A stretch of 64,000 nt of DNA from Crossaster papposus (GCA_037893245.1 JBAIAA010000437.1:186001-250000), one strand, 5' to 3'; positions 19,101 to 28,431 are shown, counted from the first letter of the stretch. Notes: generated by a model not told the origin, from the sequence alone. Numbers and translations: made by a program.

Positions 19101-21149
19101 CATATTTAGGATCTTCGTAGAGATATTTTAGTAATCTTGTTAACATTTATTAATAATAATAGTTTAGTATAATAATAATAGTTTAGTATAATAATAATAG
19201 TTTAGTATTATTGTTGTTTTTTTTGAAGGGAGGATGATTTACAACTGTATCTGGAGATAATCGTTAGGACAATAACAAGACAATACATTTTCGATTTTTG
19301 TTAGTATATGTATGTATCTCTTTTTTTGCTTTCCTGGCTGTTTGTAAATTATAATTCTAAATTCTTATCTCCCTCTCATTTGCGGTATCTTTTCCAACAA
19401 CCGAACCACCCGCCGAGGTGACCTCAGCAGTACGTCCAACAGACGAGGTGGGAGGAACCACGTTCAGAGAGGCAGTCACCACTGAGCAGACTACAGGGGA
19501 ACCCTCCCAAAACTCCCCGGTGACGATGGAGACCAGGACCGCTGGAGTCACGGAGCCGTCGCCAGACGCGAGAGACGGCACAACCACGAAACCCACGGCC
19601 GGGGACGGAGGATTTGATGATAAAGGCGGCTCTACTTTAAGCGGTGATCACATCTTACGGTCATAAACGTAGTTGAACGTAGTTCATTTGACCGTGGTAG
19701 TCTGTAGTTGACCGTACTTCAACCGTAGTGCCGTGGTTACTACGGTCAACTACGGTCAACACTACGGTCCACATTACGGTCCACATTATGGTCCACATTA
19801 CGGTCAAGTAGGGTTAACTACGGTCAAGTAGGGTCAACTAGGGTTAACTACGTATATAGGCTACTAGGCTCACAGTACGGTACAGGCATCCAAGGTGACC
19901 GTAGAAATATTTTCAACATGTTGACAACTTTTGGGCTAACTACGGCCAAATCCTGGCTTTCCTCAAGGTCTAAGTACGTTCAGAACTACGGCCCACTACG
20001 TTTAACCATGTTTAAGTACGACTACTAGCGTCTACTACGGTCATCTACGGTCACACCTTACTACGTTCAACTACGTTCATGACCGTAAAATTGTGACCAC
20101 CGCTTTAGGTACAACGAATCTTTCTATTAAAGTTCGTCCCTTAATAATAATAGCAGAGTATTCGTGAGGAAAACCTTTTCATTTACCAATGGTTGTATTT
20201 CGCTGTGGGCTACTATAGAGGAAAGCGTGGAAGATCAAGCCCCTCACACTGAAACAAGACATTCTGATCTCTTCACAGCCCGAATAGGGTTTGGACGGGT
20301 AACTAGTTCCTAGCAAGGCAGAAAAGGCTTTAATAATGCCGATACACATTATGTGCAAGTGTCCTAGCCCAGGCCGTTCTCAAACCCCCAACCTGCATAA
20401 CTATACCCGCAGACCACGAATTCAAATAACTCTTATGGAGTTAGGGTTAACCTTTACTGTAATAAAAAAACAAACTGGTTAAATTTGTTCTTAGTGCAAT
20501 TGTGTTTATCTCGCCTTCTAAACATTATAAAACGTCGTCTGTTTCAGGAAGAACGATTGGGATAGTGGTAGCGTTCGTCGCGGTAGTAGTGCTGGTTGTT
20601 GTTATCCTCGTAATTCTTGTCATACAATACAGGTAGGTTCGGGAATCTTACTCAACATAAGAAATAATGCTGCTAAACATAAAACAACAATCTGCAATAA
20701 ACTGAATCTGCTTCTTGACAAAGTATATTCTTCTGTATACCATTACAAATTAAAATGACAATAGGAGGGGCAAGCTTGACAGGAACACAAACACGACCTC
20801 GGAGCAGGACCATGCGTCAAGGCACCAAACCTCCACGGGATCGACGGGCGCCAGCAGCGAGTACCAATCCCTGAACCTGCCGTCCAACGACGCGGAGAGA
20901 GCATACACCTCGCTGCACAATCCCGCACCGCATCGTACTTCCAAAACGGAAACACCAGAGAACCTGGAGCTATACTCCGAGGTTACCAACCCCACCGGGG
21001 AGTGGCAAGGAGGCACGCCGTCGAAACTCGCTGTGACCGGCGGTGCTGACTTGGGCAAGCGCCACAAGGTCTCGCAGACCGGCAAGGCTCGCCTGCCGAC
21101 TCCGGAGGTGGACGAGGACGAGAATTCCTACGTGAACGTCGAGGTTTAG
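7118..21149 (+). CDS. single-SRCR transmembrane receptor with tyrosine-motif (ITAM-like) tail, six-exon gene model
   Basis: Exons 7118-7199, 8631-8870, 18581-18667, 19428-19643, 20548-20632 and 20765-21149 join with matching phases (1-1-1-1-2) into one frame of 363 codons from the ATG at 7121. Order: signal peptide (1-25), SRCR domain (about 30-135), Thr/Ser/Pro-rich stalk (136-207), one helix (about 211-235), cytoplasmic tail (236-363). The SRCR has six Cys in the group A pattern and is split between two exons, as usual for group A. Tail tyrosines: Y269 (YQSL), Y283 (YTSL), Y306 (YSEV), Y358 (YVNV, a YxN Grb2-type site). YQSL-x10-YTSL resembles an ITAM with a long spacer. The plan recalls vertebrate CD5/CD6; ligand binding and kinase-dependent signalling are inferred. 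The least certain join is the stalk exon acceptor. Confidence 0.75.
7502..7634 (+). repeat. duplicated intron segment upstream of the SRCR pseudo-exon
   Basis: This segment matches 8501-8630, the sequence directly before the functional SRCR exon. Both share AGATAAATATTGCATCC and TATAGTTCCCGGTCTGCAAT and end in a pyrimidine-rich TTTTAAAG acceptor. It shows that intron and exon were duplicated together. Confidence 0.75.
7644..7977 (+). mobile_element. tRNA-derived SINE, 334 bp
   Basis: A tRNA-like head carries an A box (GTGGCCTGGCGG, 7654-7665) and a B box (GAGTTCGAGTCCC, 7698-7710). A body with CCTTAAGCAAGGCAATTAAA and a GA-repeat tail follow. AAAGATATC flanks both ends (7635-7643 and 7978-7986), a clean 9-bp target duplication. 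The insertion lies immediately downstream of a splice acceptor and so separates that acceptor from the duplicated SRCR exon. Confidence 0.85.
7982..8140 (+). pseudogene. decayed duplicate of the SRCR first-half exon
   Basis: The sequence is clearly homologous to 8633-8800: it shares VCDDGWDD and VCRQL codons. It has a five-codon deletion after the DVRL segment and a 1-nt deletion that shifts the frame. The acceptor was separated by the SINE, and no donor follows. After about 8135 the sequence instead resembles the intron downstream of the second SRCR exon (18668 onward), as if the middle had been deleted. Confidence 0.85.
8631..8870 (+). CDS. SRCR receptor exon 2: first half of SRCR domain
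   Basis: The acceptor CTTTTTAAAG precedes 240 nt encoding the DVRL strand, [20 protein letters not shown] (the SRCR signature) and a third Cys in RRFECLG. The donor is GTAAGT. Entry and exit are both phase 1. Compared with the family consensus, the Trp-Gly-Thr before the first Cys is WID, and the Gly-rich loop after LGFPG is atypical. Confidence 0.85.
8871..9212. other. start of the 9.7-kb intron 2; no element assigned
   Basis: Intronic DNA from the donor at 8871 to the start of the Harbinger-related sequence. No coding signal. Confidence 0.5.
9862..10431 (+). pseudogene. Harbinger second protein (Myb/SANT-like), C-terminal part, left arm
   Basis: Reading frames contain [20 protein letters not shown], a DSDDD acidic patch, and, after frame changes, a [18 protein letters not shown] segment with a Gln run near 10275. 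Harbinger elements usually encode a second DNA-binding protein next to the transposase; position and low-complexity tail fit this, but no Myb helix is visible in the surviving part. It is repeated on the opposite strand at 13684-14243. Confidence 0.5.
10790..11540 (-). pseudogene. Harbinger transposase, C-terminal fragment, left arm
   Basis: The mirror image of 12568-13290. The minus strand retains degraded equivalents of the LDGK and GDDAFAL regions, with frameshifts. It has no N-terminal half and cannot be functional. Confidence 0.75.
12037..13290 (+). pseudogene. Harbinger (HARBI1-like) DDE transposase, frameshifted
   Basis: Segments in family order: WVRPW and [36 protein letters not shown] (first catalytic Asp, about 12595), [16 protein letters not shown] (second Asp, about 12855), then [13 protein letters not shown] (catalytic Glu, about 12965). 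The coding sequence is broken by a 20-nt C run at 12262-12281, where about six C are expected, and by several later frameshifts. All three catalytic positions remain visible in different frames. It would act in the nucleus to excise and insert the element. Confidence 0.85.
12262..12281. repeat. poly(C) tract inside transposase codons
   Basis: Twenty C between the codons for RM and EMFDELL of the transposase. Family alignment by eye suggests two or three codons here, so the run has probably expanded and disrupts the frame. Confidence 0.9.
13684..14243 (-). pseudogene. Harbinger second protein (Myb/SANT-like), C-terminal part, right arm
   Basis: The inverted copy of 9862-10431 with the same [20 protein letters not shown] start, acidic patch and Gln-rich tail. 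It is convergent with the transposase, as expected for the superfamily. The region upstream (14246-14520) contains the 25-nt G tract that breaks the N-terminal part. Confidence 0.5.
14413..14437. repeat. poly(G) tract, 25 nt, expanded relative to the other arm
   Basis: The equivalent place in the left arm (near 9684) has only six C before TTCAGCC. The two arms are otherwise almost identical, so the run has grown in this copy (or contracted in the other). Confidence 0.9.
14700..14866 (-). pseudogene. LINE B, C-terminal end of reverse transcriptase ORF
   Basis: The minus strand gives [19 protein letters not shown] and [20 protein letters not shown], typical of the C-terminus of CR1/Rex-like ORF2 proteins (a cysteine-poor DxSHP ending). 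It continues the reading of LINE B at 16800-18007, from which it is separated by LINE A. It stops where the Harbinger right end begins. Confidence 0.65.
14880..16775 (-). mobile_element. LINE A (CR1/L2-like), 5'-truncated, reverse transcriptase with frameshift
   Basis: Two overlapping minus-strand frames, 16164-16826 and 15007-16167, form one reverse transcriptase broken by a single frameshift near 16165. Motifs in order: [60 protein letters not shown] (catalytic YADD), then [21 protein letters not shown] and [10 protein letters not shown] of the CR1/L2 type. An in-frame stop precedes the usual C-terminal end. No endonuclease domain is left. It is inserted into LINE B, whose sequence resumes on both sides. 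Confidence 0.85.
16800..18007 (-). pseudogene. LINE B reverse transcriptase, N-terminal and central parts
   Basis: Minus-strand frames at 17801-18007 (ACGPGGI), 17428-17760 ([44 protein letters not shown]), 17058-17408 ([20 protein letters not shown]) and 16800-17016 ([24 protein letters not shown]) line up as one CR1/Rex-like reverse transcriptase with several frameshifts. Similarity breaks at an A-rich tract (16780-16800, minus strand) where LINE A begins. Confidence 0.8.
18008..18580. other. 3' part of intron 2, with poly(G) tract
   Basis: No element identified. A 22-nt G run lies at 18271-18292. The pyrimidine-containing TTATTGTTTTCGCAG directly precedes the next SRCR exon. Confidence 0.5.
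18581..18667 (+). CDS. SRCR receptor exon 3: second half of SRCR domain
   Basis: The exon is 87 nt, phase 1 to phase 1. It encodes [11 protein letters not shown], a Cys in DRRCYL and AGVSCIP, the expected end of an SRCR domain (ESSLxxCxH ... AGVxC). With exon 2 it supplies six Cys and about 109 residues, a normal SRCR size. Donor GTAGGT. Confidence 0.88.
18668..19427. other. intron 3, with 19-bp tandem repeat
   Basis: A three-copy AATAATAATAGTTTAGTAT array lies at 19151-19210. The first 80 bp of the intron match 8135-8215 downstream of the SRCR pseudo-exon. A pyrimidine-rich stretch at 19366-19396 may serve the next acceptor. Confidence 0.6.
19428..19643 (+). CDS. SRCR receptor exon 4: Thr/Ser/Pro-rich stalk
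   Basis: The frame encodes a mucin-like stretch ([34 protein letters not shown]) suited to O-glycosylation and to holding the SRCR domain away from the membrane. The acceptor ACCTCAG at 19427 restores phase 1 but is about 30 nt from its pyrimidine tract, so the true start could differ. The only phase-1 donor in the present sequence, GTGATC at 19644, lies inside the terminal repeat of a MITE. Without the MITE the exon would end TTA-G before GTACAA, one codon shorter. Confidence 0.6.
19640..20104. mobile_element. 465-bp PIF/Harbinger-type MITE at the exon 4 boundary
   Basis: Long terminal inverted repeats begin AGCGGTGATCACA and AGCGGTGGTCACA and stay similar for about 45 bp. TTA flanks each side (19637-19639 and 20105-20107), the 3-bp duplication typical of PIF/Harbinger. 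The interior is full of CTACGGTC and CTACGTTC motifs in both orientations. Confidence 0.85.
20105..20547. other. intron 4 remainder
   Basis: Starts with the presumed ancestral donor TTTAG-GTACAA and ends with CTGTTTCAG. No other feature was seen. Confidence 0.5.
20548..20632 (+). CDS. SRCR receptor exon 5: transmembrane helix
   Basis: 85 nt between CTGTTTCAG and GTAGGT. It encodes about 25 almost purely hydrophobic residues ([20 protein letters not shown]) ending in a QYR stop-transfer sequence. Phase 1 in, phase 2 out, which fits the next exon exactly. Confidence 0.88.
20765..21149 (+). CDS. SRCR receptor exon 6: cytoplasmic tail with four tyrosine motifs
   Basis: The acceptor ACAATAG supplies the one base needed to complete an Arg codon. 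The frame then runs 127 residues to TAG at 21147. Composition is GC-rich, unlike the surrounding AT-rich DNA. SEYQSL fits the ITIM consensus; with AYTSL ten residues further it also fits a long-spacer ITAM. LYSEV and a C-terminal YVNV follow, the latter a YxN site of the kind bound by Grb2 SH2 domains. These are motif matches; phosphorylation is inferred. Confidence 0.85.
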
Positions 21150-21453
21150 CAGCGATTCTTCTAAATTTGGGGGAGGCCAGCCGCAGAATGCTAGGCCACA
21201 ACTTTACAGTACGCTAAAGTCAATGCTATGTATTATAGCTTAACATCTTATTCACGATACTGGACAATTTTTTTGAGCTGTTGAAATCAAACCAAACTTT
21301 TCACAGGGTTACAAGAACACTGTCTTTTTTGTTTAGTGTAGTGTTTTATGTGTATTATGTCAATTAATGTTATTGTCAGTTAATGGAGGTCCCTACTCGA
21401 CAAGCAGTTGCCTTTTTGGGGGACCCCCATCCACAATTATCTTTCTTTACCTA
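21150..21453. other. 3' UTR and downstream DNA
   Basis: AT-rich sequence following the stop codon, without a clear AATAAA close by. No gene was seen. Confidence 0.4.
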
Positions 21454-22691
21454 TAGTCCAGGAAAAAGGTTTTGACCTCAAACAAATTGCAACAAATTGT
21501 TTTTTTCACCACAGTGCACTTCTAAGGTTCCTAGAATTACATACTAAAAATCTACAAAATCCAAGTGGTGGAAATATGTCTAATTTGCATAAATCGTTAA
21601 TCCCTGCTGTGTAATATGTTTATTCCCATATTTGGGTATATATTGTATTTTTATTTTTTGAAAAGTTTATTTTGGTGATTCTACTTAAATATCCTTACTT
21701 CAATAACATTTGCTAAAGCATATAAGTGACTGAATAATTATGAGAACACAGTAATTATCCAAAATTACAACTTCGTGACCCTATAAATGTGCGCACATTA
21801 CACTGTCTCCAGATACCATCAAGTAGTCAGTATTGGTGAGCTTCAAATTCACCAAGTTACTTACTGGCACAGATATTATATTAAAACCTTATGAAAAATC
21901 ATATGAACAATAATAACATTGTGATATTTAGCCCAGAAAACAAAAACTTGGGAAAAATGGTGTGTCTATAAATTGGGCTAAAAAGTAGTTAAAGGGTTGC
22001 CTAACATGGAAGACTTGAACAAGTTCAAGGAAATCCTCAAAATACATTTTAACGTAGATATGATTATTGTAAGCAACACAAATCTTAAATTTGGGGGGGT
22101 TTCCTTGAACTTGTTCAAGTCTCTCACCTTAGGCAACCCTTCACCTACTTGTTAGCCCAATTTAGGGACACATCATTTTTTCCAAGTTTTTGTTTGCTGG
22201 GCTAAATATCACAATGTTAATCATTGTTCATATGATTTTCCATAAGGTTTTAATAGGATAACTGTGCCAGTAAGCAACTTGGTGAATTTGAAGGACTTCA
22301 ATACTTACTACTTGATGATATCTGGAGACACGGTAAATGCGTGCAAATGATAGGGTATAATTGTAGTCATCTTGGACCATTATATTTTCATAATTATTTA
22401 GTCATTTACATGCTTTAGCAAATGTTATTGAAGTAAGGATGTTTAAGTATAATCGCCAAAATAAACTTTTCAAAAAATAAAAATAAAATATATACCCAAA
22501 TATGGGAATAAACATATTATACAGCAGGGATTAACGATTTATGCAAATTAGACATATTTCCACCACTTGGATTTTTGTAGACTTTTAGTATGTAATTCTA
22601 GGGACCTTATAAAAGTGCACTGTGGTGAAAAACAATTTGTTGCAATTTGTTTGAGGTCAACAAAACAAAATTATGTATTTTGACTGGACTA
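21454..22691. mobile_element. 1.24-kb fold-back element with about 0.6-kb arms
   Basis: TAGTCCAG at the left end is inverted as CTGGACTA at the right. The arms pair through most of their length, for example TTGACCTCAAACAAATTGC with its complement at 22641-22660, and meet near 22067 with a short loop. There is no coding capacity. TA at both ends is compatible with mariner-type insertion. Confidence 0.8.
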
Positions 22692-22715
22692 CTACGTTAT
22701 ATTATGTTGAGACCA

Positions 22716-22957
22716 GGGGCCAATTTCATAGAGCTGCTAAGCACAAAAATTTGCTTAGCACAAAAAGTCTTGCCCATTAAAAACAGGTTACCAGCCAAAA
22801 TTATATGTGTTTTTCATGCTAAGCAAAAAAACAGCTGATTATCAATCCAAAAAAATAAGGATCACGTGAAAATTTGGTCTGTAACCTTGTTTTTGCCAAG
22901 GACAAATTGTCATGCTAAGCAAATGTTTGTGCTTGGCAGCTCTATGAAATTGGCCCC
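22716..22957. mobile_element. 242-bp fold-back MITE, GGGGCCAATTTCATA family, copy 1
   Basis: The termini GGGGCCAATTTCATAGAGCTG and their complement enclose an interior of GCTAAGCA repeats. A second copy of identical length lies at 60409-60650 and a partial copy at 48678, so this is a high-copy family. Confidence 0.85.
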
Positions 22958-23712
22958 AGTTATGTGGAAAAATTAAGAATGAATGAATGAATTTAGCTCT
23001 GAATACCATTTGTTCTCATTCACGGTTGCTGAACCGAACTTTCTGTTGGATTAACCAAAATGTTTGGTCCAAGTTCCCGTGTAGGAAGAAATACAGAGGA
23101 AGGCTTAAACCACAACTGTTGTCGAATCCGCCATTGTAGTTTTATAACCTATCGCGCAGTTCTCATTTTTCTGTAGAACGATTTATTTTAGGCACAAGCA
23201 ACGCTCAAACTTTGGCAAAAACCTACTTTTTAAAACTGTTATTTCAAGATATAGTATAAAAATGTTCTTTGCAAGTAAAGTCCACTCTCTGCATGTACAT
23301 GCACAGTGTCATATAGAATGGTTTGATATACCTCTTTTAAAAGTTTGTTCTTTCAATTTTAATTCATTTCCCTTTTTTGTTAGGAAGGTGCTTTGTTAAA
23401 GGCATCGTAAAAGTTTCTAAAAATGCATAATACTATCCAAAGCTTTTTATTGCCATTCATTTTTGGAGTAATTACCAAACGTATACGATCCCTTTAATGA
23501 TGTACATTTGTATACGTTGTAAATAAATTCACACATTACTACACGCAGTGTTATTGTTGCTGTTTAAAGGTTTAAAAGGTGGTAAGTTTCTTCGTTTACA
23601 GGCGCGGATCTAGGATTTCTTTAGACGGGGGGCATACCCAAAACTGGAATGCGAGCTTACGGCGTGGGGTTCGGGGCCCGCTTAAGGGCCCTGTGAAATT
23701 TTGGATTATATA
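22958..23712. other. no gene recognised
   Basis: AT-rich DNA with a (GAAT)n microsatellite near 22977. From 23601 a sequence beginning GGCGCGGATCTAGGATTT resembles a transposon terminus, but no partner end was found. Confidence 0.4.
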
Positions 23713-23810
23713 ATGCTTTGTGGCGCAATCTGAGGCGATTCCTGGCCTCTTTCCTCTGATTTTTGGGGGCCAAAGTTTAAAAAATGAAATGGAGATAAAA
23801 TGAAGAACTA
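23713..23810 (+). repeat. ATGCTTTGTGG repeat, copy 1
   Basis: About 100 bp starting ATGCTTTGTGGCGCAATCTG, with GGCCTCTTTCCTCTGA and TGGAGATAAAATG blocks. The same order recurs at 24731 and 25630. Confidence 0.7.
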
Positions 23811-23989
23811 GAGCTAATGTGCTTCACGAAGCACGGATTTCAGCCTAAATAGTATTTTGAAAGGTTTGTGTGAACCGACTCGCACTGATTACTAAGGTGA
23901 CTACCACTCCAAAATTGCAAAAGCATCTAACCAAGTTTGACTGAAATCGGCTAAAGAATATAGAAGAAAATACATTTTATATGCTTATA

Positions 23990-24420
23990 ATGACCCCTAC
24001 TGACCATTGGGTGACCAATGGCCAAATTCTGACCCCTGCTGACCATTAGGTGACCATTGGCCCAATTAATTGCACCCAGACTGTGAGAGAAGAAGCATTT
24101 CGTAATTTTAAAGAAAATGACCCCTGCTTACCATTATGTGACCATTGGCCAAATTATCGATGTACACTCTAAGTTTGACATGAATTGAATCAAAACTTAG
24201 GGAGAAGCAGCATTTCCTAATTTTGAAGAGAATGACCCCCTACTGACCACCGGGTGACCACTGGCCAAATTTTGGCCAACTTATGCTTGGCCCAGTAATA
24301 TAACTGACCAAGTTTGACAATTATTTGAACCAAGACTGCAAACAGAAGTATATAGCATTTTGTAGTTTTGAAGAAAATGACCACTAGTGACCACTAGGTG
24401 ACCGTCGACCACACATGAGG
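23990..24420. repeat. irregular TGACCATTGGGTGACCA repeats
   Basis: At least five variants of TGACCCCTRCTGACCATTRGGTGACCATTGGCC occur at uneven spacings (about 35 to 150 bp). They are too irregular for a simple tandem array and appear to be remnants of a dispersed unit. Confidence 0.6.
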
Positions 24421-24730
24421 TGTGGTCAACGGTCACCGTAGTGGTCACTACTGGTCAATACAGCTATGACTCCGGTCAATGAAGATTCTGTCCAGATTTG
24501 GCTGAATTCAGTCAAGGAATTTGGTAGATATTGTATTTTTTTGTGAGCATTTGCCCGAAAAAAGAAAGAAAGAAAGAAAGAAGGAAGGGGGAGGCGACAA
24601 ATACAATATATCAGCCTGTTTCGCACGGCTGCTAAATAATAAAAGAAAGGCGACGAATATGCCCTACAATATAAATATCAGCCTGCTTCGCACGGCTGAT
24701 ATAATTATGGAATTTTTTTTGTTATTCTAT

Positions 24731-24845
24731 ATGCTTTGTGGTGCAATCTGAGGCGATCTGTGGCTACTTTCCTCTGAGGTCTTTAGCAAAAATGTAAAAT
24801 AAATATATGGAGATAAAATGGAGAAATATGGAGATTATAATAGAT
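24731..24845 (+). repeat. ATGCTTTGTGG repeat, copy 2, flanking the RT fragment on the left
   Basis: Begins ATGCTTTGTGGTGCAATCTG and ends TGGAGATTATAA directly before the reverse transcriptase frame. Direct orientation relative to copies 1 and 3. Confidence 0.75.
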
Positions 24846-24849
24846 ATTA

Positions 24850-25640
24850 CTCCTTCAACTCGTATAGTGAAGGAATCGCCCCACAACAGTGGAAAAACGC
24901 AGTTGTAGTCCCAAATCCCAAGACTACACCAGCTACTTGGGATAAATTGAGACCCATATCAGTGAATGATCACTTCGCCAAGGTCGCTGAGGGATTCATC
25001 ACAGAGTGGTTACTGGGTGATATTCACAGCAGGATTGACCCAAACCAGTACGGGAATTGCAAAGGAGTATCAACAACTCACTATTTAGTAAAAATGTTGG
25101 ACACCATTCACAGAAATGCGGATAAACGGGGTAACATCAGGACAGTTGTAATAACAGACTTCAGTAAAGCCTCTGACTTTGTAGATCACAACAAACTCAT
25201 CAACAAACTCTTTAACCTTGGAGCTCGTTTGTCGTAACGTAGATAGCTAGCTTCCTGAGTGATGGCAGAGAGAAGTGTGTCCGCTACCGTGGTGTAACTA
25301 GTGACTGGAAACCACTCAACGGTGGAGTTCCTCAGGGAAGACACGCATTGGCCTCCCTTGCATTCCTCGCACTCGTCACTGATGCAGTACCTGATATCAC
25401 ACCTACAGTGCTGAAGTATGTTGACGATCTGACATTGGTTGAGCAGAGTAACCACAAGACGCCATCGGAAATGCAAGGCCATCTTGACAATTTTGCCGAG
25501 TGGGTTCAGGACAACCACATGAAACTCAATGCAGACAAATGTACCTCCATGGAAGTTTCTTTGGCAAGGGAACCTCTAACAATCAACAACATTCTACTCA
25601 TGGCTGTCGATGTCGTAAAGATCTTGGATATGCTTTGTGG
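24850..25640 (+). pseudogene. non-LTR reverse transcriptase fragment
   Basis: Two plus-strand frames, before and after about 25237, give PQQWKNAVVVPNPK, LRPISVNDHFAKVAE, NQYGNCKGVSTTHYLV, ITDFSKASDFVDHNKL, then GGVPQG, KYVDDLTL (catalytic YVDD) and HMKLNADKC. The order is that of LINE reverse transcriptase palm and fingers. A stop and frameshift at 25237 inactivate it. No endonuclease or 3' end is present: the frame runs straight into repeat copy 3, and on the left it starts at repeat copy 2. Confidence 0.8.
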
Positions 25641-25745
25641 TGCAATCTGAGGCGATTCCTGGCCTCTTTCCTCTGATTTTTTTTAGCAACAGTTTTCAAG
25701 ATTATATGGAGATAAATGGAGAATTATGGAGATTATAAATATATA
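25630..25745 (+). repeat. ATGCTTTGTGG repeat, copy 3, flanking the RT fragment on the right
   Basis: Nearly identical to copy 1 in GATTCCTGGCCTCTTTCC and to copy 2 in its ATGGAGATTATAA end. With copy 2 it brackets the RT fragment as a direct repeat of about 115 bp. Confidence 0.75.
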
Positions 25746-28431
25746 ATATATATAAGTTTATATAATGAATGCGAGAATATATATATATATATAGCAAAAC
25801 TGTCGCCAAAAAGATAAGCTTCGGACATCCGAGCTTCGGATGTCCTAGCTTGGGTTGGACAAACATTCTTACACAAGGTCATTCTACAACATAAATATTC
25901 ATCCAGATATACTACAATAAAACATTCATCCAGATATACTGCAATAAAAGGGTAATTGGCAATGGAGGGGACATTACTGCACCAATTCAATGAATACATG
26001 TCCACCAGACGTATTTATCGAACCTTGATGCCAGGTAGTCCGAGTATCATTACGTTGGTTAACGGAGCCACCTCTGATACCAACGAGCGGCTAGATGCGC
26101 GCCAGGCGGGTTCAGGTTGTCTTCTGCGGATAACACCAATGTCCGGCCTCGCTCTTCCGCTGCGAGTAGAGACCTTATGAGGGCTTCATATGCATCGGGA
26201 AATTGAACAGGTGCGGGTCGCTAACTGGGGTTCCATGAATTGATAACCCTATATTGTCAGTATTATATTATGCCAAAAATTTGACACAGCAGATCTTCCG
26301 ATCCGATCCTCCTCCCTTCCTTTTCTCTCACCTCCCCCTCTTTTCCCCCACACCCCGTTTTTTTTGGTTTTACTCATTTTACCCAGGTGGCACGTTACCC
26401 CGGTGCTTTTATGTTATAAAGAGAGTAACGGGTGGCTACTGGGTCAGACACGTGTTGAAAAATGGGTACCTGATGGACCGGCGGCTGAAAATCGCTATAC
26501 TGAATGATCGATATACATTGTGTACTGAACAAAAACTGTGGACTCTATGATGTTCGTTATAGCGGTGTTCCACTGTATAAGGACTTTTAAAACTACACAG
26601 ACATGTAAGACAAGAATAAAACATTAAGCCAATTTAATACTCCTAATCAATCTAAGTAGAAAGCGATACAGATTAGTAACCCATTAAGAATTTCAGAATT
26701 TCAAGTTGAGAAAGACAATACAATCTTCTTATAAACTTATTTGAATACTTTAAAGCAACATTAAACAATCTGGGAACCACTGATTGTAAAGTCTCCACCA
26801 AACCTTTAAATAGTTTGTCAACAATTATAATTTGTCGACCAAAATGATTGATTGGGTTAATTTGTGTTCTCTAGGGTTTAGATAAAATATTCATCAAGAA
26901 GCAAAACGAGGCCAGGAAAGTTCTTCAGAAAACAGTTGAGAGGAGGTGAGTTCATTCAGTCTATAAACTTTACTGTTTGTTTTCAAGTGTTTAAATTTAA
27001 ACAAGTTTTGGCTAGGAGTAGCCCCATAAATGTGGCTCAAATACTGGATCCCTCCATATTGTGAGCCACACAGCAGGTCCTGAAAAACATCGGTTGCTAT
27101 GGACATGAACATGGACATAGCACCCGAACTGCACAAAAAGATCGATGACGCATGCGCGATATGCACGACCAAAGCTGGTGGTGCAATGCGATCTTGTGCA
27201 TAACTCCATCTTGCTAGTTACATTTGCTCTCGCATTTGTTTTTTAGGGAAAGTACAAAATTGTGTCGGAAATTACAGGATAGGTAGACAATTTGAAGATA
27301 GAATCTCCAGGTTTTGCAACATTAACAAGGTCAGTATTGCATGGAATGATTATCAAGTGAAAAGAAAGCCCAAGTCCGGTTCGAGTTTCCCAAACAGCTT
27401 TAGGGAACAGGCCTTATACCTAGCGTTACCTGGACAGATTTACCAGAATAAACCTTTTAGACAATCTCAATGCATCATTGGATTGGATGACAAACATGCC
27501 ATGAAATTTATGCATATATCCATGGTGGAAGTGAACCAATAAAACATCAATTTATAATTTTCTTCAGAAATTTTCTTCAGAAAATACCTGCTCATCAAAT
27601 CAGAGATGGATGCAAAGTATACCACAAACATTTTAAATATAAAAGAAATGTTAGACTTGGCCTACATGACGTACGCCCTACATAATTAAGTTTTCAAGGA
27701 CAACCAATAGAAGCATGAACAGGATTCCTGAAGCCTTCATTGAACTTGAAGGCATGATGTGTGGATAGTTTTCATTCATCATTCTTTTATTTTACCACCG
27801 TTATCTCATGAAGAAAAGGACATTAGAACATGCATGTTCAATGCACATGCATGTTATGCACATGCATGTTCTAATATTAATTACACGAGAAAATGTGGAA
27901 ACACCACAGAACAAAAAAAATGTATACATAATATGTAATGTATTAACGCAATAATGTGGTATACGATAGGGCTAGGCCCTAGCCTAGGCTATACATTTAT
28001 ACAATCTTTTTTTATGGTTTTTTTCTCATTGTATAATTGATTTCTCGACCAACAACCGCACTAATGTTGACTACTCTTCAATATTTTTATCACTATTGTT
28101 TGCACATACAGCTATACTAATCTAGTAGACATTTGTCGGTAGGCAGGTTTCAAAGTTTACTGCAACGTACGCGTCCACACACACACGCACACACAAAAGA
28201 GCGACCTCTTGTAATTATTCCCCCAAAAGCGCGAACATTCTGGACCTATCTTTTTATATTTTTGGGAAAAGTGGAAACGTATGCCTGACCAATGCAGATC
28301 GCCACTCTCAGGCTAGCTAAACAATATAAGGCATATAAAGGGAGCTTCGCTCGTCAACATAATTCAATAATTATAAGAGCAAAATTAATCTAGTGATTAA
28401 TTATTATATACAATTATAGACAATTAAATTA
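25746..28431. other. 2.7 kb without a recognisable gene
   Basis: Small structures only: a 10-bp perfect hairpin (GGACATCCGA-GCT-TCGGATGTCC) near 25825-25847, a two-copy 28-bp ATTCATCCAGATATACT repeat near 25900-25945, and an inverted pair with 16-bp arms (ATTAGAACATGCATGT) at 27822-27837 and 27860-27875. Open frames on both strands show no domain. Confidence 0.45.
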
